This document shows positions 1 to 6,795 of a stretch of DNA of 33,182 bases, in pieces. The stretch comes from Zoogloea sp. (GTDB lineage: Bacteria > Pseudomonadota > Gammaproteobacteria > Burkholderiales > Rhodocyclaceae), in assembly GCF_028693495.1 (NCBI RefSeq), contig NZ_JAQUVG010000028.1, positions 1 to 33,182 on the forward strand. The letters run 5' to 3'. The first letter of the stretch is position 1. The number at the start of each line of letters is the position of its first letter. Below the pieces are notes generated by a model. The model was not told the origin of the DNA and searched no databases. It worked only from the letters and a program-made list of their open reading frames with translations. A program made the translations under genes and the position numbers.

Positions 1-3000
1 CCACGATGCGTTCGCGATTGTTGTCGAAGATCTCCGAGAACACCGACACCTCCCGTGGCGTGGTGCCATCGTCCAGCAGCACGAAGGCGATCTTGCCCCG
101 GGCGGTCATCTTGGCCCGCACCTCCATCACCACCCCCGCCATGGTGACGGGATCCCGGGAGGGCTCCACGTGGGCCAGGGTCCGACGGACGAAACGCCGT
201 ACCTCGTCCCGGAACGCATTGAAGGGATGACCCGACAGGAAGAAGCCGATGGCCAGCTTCTCTTCCTTGAGCTTCTCCCGTTCGCCCCAGGGGCGGACCT
301 TGACGTAATCGACCATCGGCGCCGCCACCTCGCCGGGAATGTCGAAGAGCCCACCCTGGAGGGCATTGGCCGCAATCTGGTCGGCTGCCTCGATGGCAAT
401 GCCGACACTGGCCAGCAGTTTGTGACGGTCGGCCGGCTGCACCGGGTCCAGGGTATCGAAGGCGCCGGCACGCACCAGCGCCTCGATGACCCGCCGGTTG
501 GCCATGCGCTTGTCCACCCGGCAGCAGAAATCGAAGAGATCCTTGAAGGGGCCACCGGATTCACGGGCGGCCAGGATGGCCCGCACCGCCGGCTCGCCCA
601 CCCCCTTCACGGCACCGAGGCCGTAGCGGATGGTCTTGGCGTCGGTCGGCACGAACCGGTAGTCGGACTGGTTCACGTCCGGCGGCAACACCACGATGCG
701 GTTGGCAATCGTGTCTTCGTAGAAGATCTTGATCGTGTCGGTGTTGTCCAGGTCCGAGGACATGGTGGCCGCCATGAAGGCGGCGCAGTGATAGGCCTTG
801 AGCCATGCGGTGTGATAGGTGACCACCGCGTAGGCTGCCGTGTGCGACTTGTTGAAGCCGTACTCGGCAAACTTGGTCATCAGGTCGAAGAGCTGCTCGG
901 CGAGGGCCGGATCGTAGCCCTTCTGCCTGGCCCCCGCCGCGATCGTTTCCCGGTGCTTGGCCATCTCCTCGGGCTTTTTCTTGCCCATCGCCCGGCGCAG
1001 CATGTCAGCACCACCGAGGGTATAGCCGCCGATGATCTGGGAGATCTGCATGACCTGCTCCTGGTACACGATCACCCCGTAGGTGGGCTCCAGGCAGGCT
1101 TTCAGATCCGGGTGAAAATAGTCGATCTCCTGCTGGCCCTTCTTGCGCAGGATGAAGTCATCCACCATCCCCGAGCCCAGCGGGCCGGGCCGGTAGAGGG
1201 CCAGCACGGCGATGATGTCCTCGAAACGGTCGGGGGCGAGCTTCTTCAGGAGCTTCTTCATGCCCTCCGATTCCACCTGGAAGATCGCGGTGGTGTTGGC
1301 CTCCCGGAGAATCTGGTAAGCCGCCTGGTCTTCGAAGCCCAGGCTCATCAGGTCGGGCCGGCTGCCCGTGAGGCGCTCCACGTATTCAAGGGCCAGCTCG
1401 ATGATGGTGAGGTTACGGAGACCCAGGAAGTCGAACTTGACGAGGCCCACCGCCTCCACGTCGTCCTTGTCGAACTGGGACACCGGGGTGGCGTCCTCCC
1501 CGTCGGCGATGTAGAGCGGACAGAAGTCGGTGAGCTTGCCCGGGGCGATCAGCACGCCCCCGGCGTGCATGCCGACGCCGCGGGTCAGGCCTTCGAGGGG
1601 CTCGGCGAGGCTCCACAGCTCCTGGATCGACTCGCCGTCGCTGGAGTCGCTCATCAGCTCGTTGATCTGCGGCTCCTGCTCGCGGGCGTCGGAGAGGGAC
1701 AGGGGCTTGTTCTGCACCACCGGGATCAGCTTGGAGAGGCGGTCGCACAGGCCGTAGGGCAGATCCAGCACCCGGCCCACGTCGCGCACCACGGCCTTCG
1801 AGGCCATCGTGCCGAAGGTGGCAATCTGGCTGACGGCGTCCTTGCCGTAGCGCTCGCGCACGTACTCGATCACCCGGTAGCGGTTGTCCTGGCAGAAGTC
1901 GATGTCGAAGTCGGGCATGGAAACCCGCTCCGGGTTCAGGAAGCGCTCGAACAGCAGGGCATATTCGAGCGGATCCAGATCGGTGATGTTGAGGGAATAG
2001 GCCACCAGCGAACCGGCCCCGGAACCCCGCCCCGGGCCCACGGGCACACCATTGTTCTTGGCCCACTGGATGAAATCCGCCACGATCAGGAAGTAGCCCG
2101 GAAAGCCCATCTGCACGATGGTGTCGGTCTCGAACTTGAGGCGCTCCTCATAGCGCTGCCGCTGCCTCTCCCGTTCCTCCGGGTGGGGATACAGCTGCTG
2201 CAGACGCGCCTCGAGCCCCCGCTTGGCTTCGGCAATCAGGAAGTCATCGAGGGTCATCCCATCGGGGGTGGGGAAAAGCGGAAGGAAGTTCTTGCCCAGC
2301 TGGATCGTCAGGGAGCAGCGGCGCGCAATCTCGACGCTGTTTTCCAGGGCCTCAGGGATATCGGCGAAGAGCTCGCACATCTCTGCCTGGGTCTTGAAAT
2401 ACTGCTGCTCGGTAAATTCCTTGGGGCGGCGTTTGTCGGACAGCACGTAGCCCTGGGCAATGCACACCCGGGCCTCGTGGGCCTTGAAATCCTCGGGCCG
2501 GGTGAACTCGATGGGGTGGGTGGCCACCACCGGCAGATCCAGCCGGGAAGCCAGCTGCAGGGCTTCCCGGATGTAGGTCTCGGTGCCTGGATGCCCCGCC
2601 CGCTGGAGCTCGATGTAGAAGCCTCCGGGAAAACGAGCAGCCCAATCCGCCGCCAGTTGCTCGGCCATCCGGGTGTTGCCGTTGGCCAGGGCCTGGCCAA
2701 TATCCCCGTCCTTCGCCCCGGACAGGCACAGCAGGTCACTGGCCGTCTCGGCGGTCAGCCATTCCCGGCGCATTTCGGCACGCCCCCGGTACTTGTTCTC
2801 CATGTAGGCCCGGGTGAGCAACTCGCACAACTGGCCGTAACCCTTGCGGTTCTTGCAGACCAGCAGCACCCGGCTGGGCTTGTCCCGGTCGGCATCGTGG
2901 GTCATCCAGGCATCCACGGCGCAGATCGGCTTGATGCCCTTGCTGCGGGCCGCCTTGTAGAACTTGACCATCCCGAACAGGTTGGTCAGATCGGAGATGC

Positions 3001-3127
3001 CCAGCGCGGGCATGCCATCGGCAGCCGCCCGGGCAATGGCGTGATCCACCTGCACGATCCCGTCAGAGATCGAATATTCAGTATGAAGGCGGAGATGGAT
3101 GTAGCGGGGGGAGTGGAATTCAGACAT
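1..3127 (-). CDS. dnaE: DNA polymerase III subunit alpha (3' end cut by window)
   Basis: Catalytic subunit of the replicative DNA polymerase III holoenzyme (C-family). The start is ATG at 3127 and 1042 codons lie in the window; the family is usually about 1150-1170 aa, so roughly the last 120 residues lie off the left edge. The N-terminus (MSEFHSPRYIHLRLHTEYSI) opens a PHP domain. The palm motif PDFDIDFCQD falls near residue 404, matching the position of the catalytic Asp pair D401/D403 known in the E. coli enzyme. The last part in the window (AGVVMEVRAKMTARGKIAFV) is the OB-fold near the C-terminus. It follows the accessory R-M operon in the same direction with an 84-bp gap. A TAGAAT hexamer 8 nt before the ATG could be a -10 element giving a very short leader. 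Identification is firm. Confidence 0.97.
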   Translation of the reverse strand, partial: MSEFHSPRYIHLRLHTEYSISDGIVQVDHAIARAAADGMPALGISDLTNLFGMVKFYKAARSKGIKPICAVDAWMTHDADRDKPSRVLLVCKNRKGYGQLCELLTRAYMENKYRGRAEMRREWLTAETASDLLCLSGAKDGDIGQALANGNTRMAEQLAADWAARFPGGFYIELQRAGHPGTETYIREALQLASRLDLPVVATHPIEFTRPEDFKAHEARVCIAQGYVLSDKRRPKEFTEQQYFKTQAEMCELFADIPEALENSVEIARRCSLTIQLGKNFLPLFPTPDGMTLDDFLIAEAKRGLEARLQQLYPHPEERERQRQRYEERLKFETDTIVQMGFPGYFLIVADFIQWAKNNGVPVGPGRGSGAGSLVAYSLNITDLDPLEYALLFERFLNPERVSMPDFDIDFCQDNRYRVIEYVRERYGKDAVSQIATFGTMASKAVVRDVGRVLDLPYGLCDRLSKLIPVVQNKPLSLSDAREQEPQINELMSDSSDGESIQELWSLAEPLEGLTRGVGMHAGGVLIAPGKLTDFCPLYIADGEDATPVSQFDKDDVEAVGLVKFDFLGLRNLTIIELALEYVERLTGSRPDLMSLGFEDQAAYQILREANTTAIFQVESEGMKKLLKKLAPDRFEDIIAVLALYRPGPLGSGMVDDFILRKKGQQEIDYFHPDLKACLEPTYGVIVYQEQVMQISQIIGGYTLGGADMLRRAMGKKKPEEMAKHRETIAAGARQKGYDPALAEQLFDLMTKFAEYGFNKSHTAAYAVVTYHTAWLKAYHCAAFMAATMSSDLDNTDTIKIFYEDTIANRIVVLPPDVNQSDYRFVPTDAKTIRYGLGAVKGVGEPAVRAILAARESGGPFKDLFDFCCRVDKRMANRRVIEALVRAGAFDTLDPVQPADRHKLLASVGIAIEAADQIAANALQGGLFDIPGEVAAPMVDYVKVRPWGEREKLKEEKLAIGFFLSGHPFNAFRDEVRRFVRRTLAHVEPSRDPVTMAGVVMEVRAKMTARGKIAFVLLDDGTTPREVSVFSEIFDNNRERIV

Positions 3128-3155
3128 CCCCGGATTCTAGTAGGGCCGGATTCAT

Positions 3156-3169
3156 CCCGCCAGCGCGGG
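3156..3169 (-). terminator. GC-rich hairpin between the R-M operon and dnaE
   Basis: CCCGC and GCGGG form a 5-bp stem around a 4-nt loop in the 84-bp gap between the 52-aa gene stop and the dnaE start. There is no T-run on either strand, so it is at best a weak terminator. Transcription of the R-M operon may run on into dnaE. Confidence 0.25.
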
Positions 3170-3211
3170 CTGCTCCGGATTGAAGCGGGCTTTCATAAGC
3201 TCATGAGCACA

Positions 3212-3370
3212 TCACTTCGCCCGCGGCAGACGTTTGACCCCCTCGGCCACCGGCTTGACCTTGCCCTGGGCAAGCTGTTCTTCGCCATGTTGCAGGATGG
3301 CCTGCTGCGTTTTGGCCTCTGCATCCTGGCGAACCCAAGTGCCCACCACGACCTGCTCGGACTTCTTCAT
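3212..3370 (-). CDS. small unknown protein, 52 aa, last gene of the R-M operon
   Basis: Starts with ATG at 3370, overlapping the stop of the 185-aa gene by 4 bp (ATGA), which implies translational coupling. The product begins MKKSEQVVVGTWVRQDAEAK, is rich in Gln, Lys and Glu in the middle (helical, charged) and ends in a basic tail (VKRLPRAK). No signal peptide or membrane segment is visible. I do not recognise the family. The size, charge and coupling to an upstream gene would fit an antitoxin, a small nucleic-acid binder or a partner of the 185-aa protein, but none of this is shown by the sequence. The tight overlap is the main evidence that it is real. Confidence 0.55.
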   Translation of the reverse strand: MKKSEQVVVGTWVRQDAEAKTQQAILQHGEEQLAQGKVKPVAEGVKRLPRAK

Positions 3371-3924
3371 TCCTCGCTCAGCAAGCCGGCTTCCGACCAG
3401 AAATGATCGAAGTCATCGCCCACGCTCCAGCCCACGCCCTGCCCCAACTGGCGCACCCGGTCGAGCCTGGCCAGGAAAGGCGCCTGCTGCGCCTTGGGTA
3501 AGACCCGCACGTATTTCAGCGCCTGTTCGAACATTCGCACCAGCGCGTCATAGAAGCCTTCGTCGTCCATACCGCAACCGGCCAGAAAATCGAACACCTC
3601 CTCGCAGTAGAAAACCGCGAGTTCGGCCAAGCCTTCAGGCTGCCCCAGCGCCTTCCTGTAATCGCTGATGGCTTTCTTGGCCTTGCTGACCGAAATCGGG
3701 TTGCGCAAGTCCGGCGGATTGATCCAGCGGATGATCACATCCTTGTAGGGCTCCAGGGGGTCATCGCCCAAACCAAAACGGGCGTGCAGAAAAACCTTGT
3801 TGTCCTTGCTGGCGGCGTACAGGTCTTGCACCAGCCCCAGCAAACCGGCACGGTCGAAGTCGGCCAGCTTGGTTTTGACATCGCTCCAGCTCGGTGTGGC
3901 TTTGGTGGGTTTCTTCGTTGCCAT
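3367..3924 (-). CDS. conserved-looking unknown protein, 185 aa, linked to type III R-M
   Basis: Soluble 185-aa protein with a Lys/Thr-rich start (MATKKPTKATPSWSDVKTKL), a predicted helical body containing DFDRAGLLGLVQDLYAASKD, then DVIIRWINPPDLRN and a KAKKAISDYRKALGQPEGLA segment. It has no signal peptide, no membrane segment and no catalytic motif that I can name. From memory, similar proteins occur as unannotated small genes beside accessory loci in Proteobacteria; that is recollection, not a search. It is separated from the res gene only by a decayed rhuM reading frame and shares the operon direction. The 52-aa gene starts inside its stop codon. An accessory role in the restriction locus is inferred from position alone. 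Confidence 0.75.
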   Translation of the reverse strand: MATKKPTKATPSWSDVKTKLADFDRAGLLGLVQDLYAASKDNKVFLHARFGLGDDPLEPYKDVIIRWINPPDLRNPISVSKAKKAISDYRKALGQPEGLAELAVFYCEEVFDFLAGCGMDDEGFYDALVRMFEQALKYVRVLPKAQQAPFLARLDRVRQLGQGVGWSVGDDFDHFWSEAGLLSEE

Positions 3925-3929
3925 GGGCT

Positions 3930-4261
3930 TTAGCCTTTGTCCGTGTCGGCTGCATCGCCGGATTCAATGCGCTCATCATCCATCACTTAGGCCTTGATGG
4001 TGAACTGTTCGATGATGCCTGTGGCCCATTTGCGGAACTGGACCGCGCGCTCGGAATTCACCTTGTAGCCCACCGCGATGATGGCGGGCAGGCTGAGCAC
4101 GCCCATCATCTTCTGGGTCAGCCAGATGCTCTCGTCCGCGTACACAGCCTCCACCCCCCCTGACCGCTGGCGGCAACGAAGGTCAGGTACTCGGCCGCCG
4201 AGGATCGGACGAGGGAAACCTCGGATTTCTTGGGCGGCTGGGATGGTTTACCTGATTTCAT
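3930..4261 (-). pseudogene. rhuM: rhuM-family gene, frameshifted, internally deleted and stopped
   Basis: RhuM (virulence/Fic-DOC-associated YfaY-type) proteins are often cargo of restriction loci. Starting from ATG at 4261 the frame reads MKSGKPSQPPKKSEVSLVRS then SAAEYLTFVAASGQGG. It then loses frame at a run of seven G (about 4154-4160); one extra G would restore GGVEAVYADESIWLTQKMMG. After GVL the frame jumps to LPAIIAVGYKVNSERA, so by memory of the family about 45 codons are missing in between. After QFTIKA there is an in-frame TAA where the family normally continues GYVMDDER; the sequence after the stop indeed reads VMDDERIESGD up to a second TAA at 3930. Three independent lesions make this a dead gene. 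It sits 11 bp downstream of res. Confidence 0.8.
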
Positions 4262-4272
4262 GCCCGACCTCA

Positions 4273-6795
4273 TTACGTAGCTGGACTTGCAAACAACTCA
4301 TCGAGCTGCGGGTTGCTGGTGATCAGCAGCAGCTTCTTGATCTTGGCCGCCTGGTTGATTTCCAGGCGCGCGAAATGCTCGCCACCAGCCGAAGATTGCT
4401 TGCGGATCAGTTGGATGCGCCCGAATAACCCGCCGTGCTTTTCCGCAAACTTTGCCAGCCCGACGGCCTTCTCAAAGTTGTCACTCAAACTAGGGTCGTG
4501 GGGCTCCAGAATATCGATGGCGTATTCGCTACCGCTTTTGCGCACCACGACCAGATCCGGAAACATCGGACGCACGTCACCACCCGTTTCATACGGAATT
4601 TCGAGTGACCACGGCTTGCGATCCAGATTGCGCAACCAGCCGACCACTTCAGGCTTGGCCAGTTCTTCCTTCAATACCCCAGCCTCCCAACTGCCCAGCT
4701 CGGCGCGGAACTGGCCATTGCCTTCCACATACAGATGGCGCTCCCAGAGGGGATCGGTCGGCAGTCGTTTGAAGTCGATGGATGCAGGCAATTGCCATGG
4801 CACCTCGTTGGGCTTGGCCGTAGCCAGCCGCAACTTCTCGTAGTTGGTGCGCCGCTGCTCCTTGAGTTTGTAGATGGCCTTCTTGTGCTGGTCGTAAAGA
4901 CCATCGAAGGCGGTTTCTGCCAACGATTCCAGCACTGCCATTTCTGCCGCGTTGCGTGCCAGGACGATGGCCTCGACCTTGACTTCCAACGCATCGCGAT
5001 CGGCGTGAGCACGCCAATACTCCATTTGCAGGCCATGACTGAAGGCGCGTCCAGCTTCTTCAAACAGCCGATCAATGTCCACATCCGAGGCATCGATGTG
5101 ATAGTCCGCCGTTGGCTCTGCCACACCCGTGCCGTTGTTGACAGCCAAGGTCCGCAGGCCAACCTGCGTGATCGCTTTGGCCGCAGCATCGAACTGGTCT
5201 GCCGCCTTGATCGCGGCGATCCGCTGCCCCATCCACTCAACAATCTGCTGCTTGGCGTGGCCCCAGGAGTCGTCATCAATCTCATCGATGGTCAGACTGC
5301 GCGAGATGGCCATATACCGGCGCAGTGGGCTTTGTGCCCGAGCGGCATTCACGCGGTAGGTGATCAATTCGTCGAGTGCCGCAAAGATGGACTCGCAGCC
5401 CTCGCGCCGCTTGAGTACCACCAAGTTGCGGCTAGAGCCCGTTTCGGCAGGCGGCACATCTTCGGCGTTGTGCAGCGAGGCCACCACGCTTTCCACGGCA
5501 CCCGTATCGAAGTACGGTAAAAACAGATGCACATCGTTGAGTGCAGCATCTTTTTCGATACGGCGTGCCAGCGGTGTGCGCACCATCCGGCCCAGCAACT
5601 GGGCAATGTAGGTGTGATCTTCCGCACGGCGGAACGACATCATCACTTCGGCGCGCGGGCAATCCCAACCGGTGGACAGGCTGGTCTTGAAAAACACCAC
5701 ACCGATGTTTTTGTCGGCATCGATGCGCGAGGCTTCCACCTTGCGAACCCGGCGGCCGCCCACATCCAGGTCACCCGTGTCATGCATCGCGTGGGCCACT
5801 TCGCCTTCGTTCAAGCGACGGCCAATGGCACTCTCGATCACCGTCAGCGCTGCCCCGAGGTCAGTCTTGGTCAGTTGCCGGTCCGAACCGTTCTCAACCT
5901 GAACCACCAACACAGGCCAGATGGTGTGCTCTTTTTCGTCATGGCAGTACGCGCCCCATGCTGAAGTCATCTGCCCCCAGCGCCGTGCCGCTTCTTCCAA
6001 AAGCGCCATCTCAGCCGTGGTGGTGGCTTCAGGGTGATGAATCAGGATGCGGTCTTTCAGCAGGCCAGACTTGCGCACCTCCTCCGCCGGCACGGCCACC
6101 TTGTGCGTGGTCACGGTGTGCTCGGCATTCGCAATCAAATCCAGGAATCGCTTGGGCGTGGCCGACACCCCAATCACCATCGGCATCTTGACCAGGCCAA
6201 CCTCGGGGTAACCCAACAAGAAGCGCTGCATCAAGGTCTGCGCAGCCTGCGCACCCTTGCCCGAAGTCATGCCGCGGTGCGCCTCGTCGATCACCACATA
6301 AAAGCGGTCGGGAATAGCGCACGCGGTGTTGGTCAGCGTCTCCCAGATCAGATGCTGCCGTCCGTCGCCACGGTTGGTCAGCGGCTGATTGATGGCCAGC
6401 TTCTGTGTGTTGATGAAATAGATGCGCCCACCACCCAGCCGGGGCGCGTCAAAATGCGCATCGATGGTGATGAGCTGGTTGACCCGGTACACCTTGTCCG
6501 ACTTGCTTTCGATCTTGAGCTTGGTCTGCTCGTTAAGCTCGGGCATGTCCGACACCCACAGGATCACGGCATCCGGTTGCTGCGCCCAATCCAGCGGCCA
6601 AGCCAGTTGATCGTCAGGCTCGTCCAATATGGCCTCGAACAGCGCCGTCATCATGATCGTCTTGCCGCTGCCCGTGGCAGCCGAGAAGGCGACTACTTGC
6701 TGGTTATCCGGCGACACGCTCTTGCGGGCGCTCACCAAGGCATCGCGCAGTTTGCCCAGCGCGTCTTTCTGAAAATCGAACAGCGTAACCTTCAT
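4273..6795 (-). CDS. res: type III restriction enzyme, Res (helicase/nuclease) subunit
   Basis: 840-aa ATP-dependent translocase and endonuclease of a type III restriction-modification system, acting with Mod on unmethylated DNA. Superfamily 2 helicase motifs are clear: Walker A TGSGKT at residues 41-46, DEAH at 170-173, SATP at 211-214, and motif VI QLLGRMVRTP near residue 400. Near residue 745-765 the nuclease-like segment reads FPDLVVV then YAIDILEPHD: the PD and acidic positions are there but the usual E-x-K lysine is not obvious. ATG at 6795 overlaps the mod stop by 4 bp, so it is coupled to mod. Length is in the range of the shorter Res proteins. The frame is intact. Confidence 0.92.
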   Translation of the reverse strand: MKVTLFDFQKDALGKLRDALVSARKSVSPDNQQVVAFSAATGSGKTIMMTALFEAILDEPDDQLAWPLDWAQQPDAVILWVSDMPELNEQTKLKIESKSDKVYRVNQLITIDAHFDAPRLGGGRIYFINTQKLAINQPLTNRGDGRQHLIWETLTNTACAIPDRFYVVIDEAHRGMTSGKGAQAAQTLMQRFLLGYPEVGLVKMPMVIGVSATPKRFLDLIANAEHTVTTHKVAVPAEEVRKSGLLKDRILIHHPEATTTAEMALLEEAARRWGQMTSAWGAYCHDEKEHTIWPVLVVQVENGSDRQLTKTDLGAALTVIESAIGRRLNEGEVAHAMHDTGDLDVGGRRVRKVEASRIDADKNIGVVFFKTSLSTGWDCPRAEVMMSFRRAEDHTYIAQLLGRMVRTPLARRIEKDAALNDVHLFLPYFDTGAVESVVASLHNAEDVPPAETGSSRNLVVLKRREGCESIFAALDELITYRVNAARAQSPLRRYMAISRSLTIDEIDDDSWGHAKQQIVEWMGQRIAAIKAADQFDAAAKAITQVGLRTLAVNNGTGVAEPTADYHIDASDVDIDRLFEEAGRAFSHGLQMEYWRAHADRDALEVKVEAIVLARNAAEMAVLESLAETAFDGLYDQHKKAIYKLKEQRRTNYEKLRLATAKPNEVPWQLPASIDFKRLPTDPLWERHLYVEGNGQFRAELGSWEAGVLKEELAKPEVVGWLRNLDRKPWSLEIPYETGGDVRPMFPDLVVVRKSGSEYAIDILEPHDPSLSDNFEKAVGLAKFAEKHGGLFGRIQLIRKQSSAGGEHFARLEINQAAKIKKLLLITSNPQLDELFASPAT

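Noticed and set aside
170-3406. A very long plus-strand open frame (1078 codons)
   Set aside because: It is antisense to dnaE, whose protein motifs are unambiguous. The His/Gly/Leu-rich translation is the usual mirror of a GC-rich gene.
4154-4160. Seven-G run as a phase-variation switch of rhuM
   Set aside because: The gene has two further inactivating lesions, so changing the run length would not restore a working protein.
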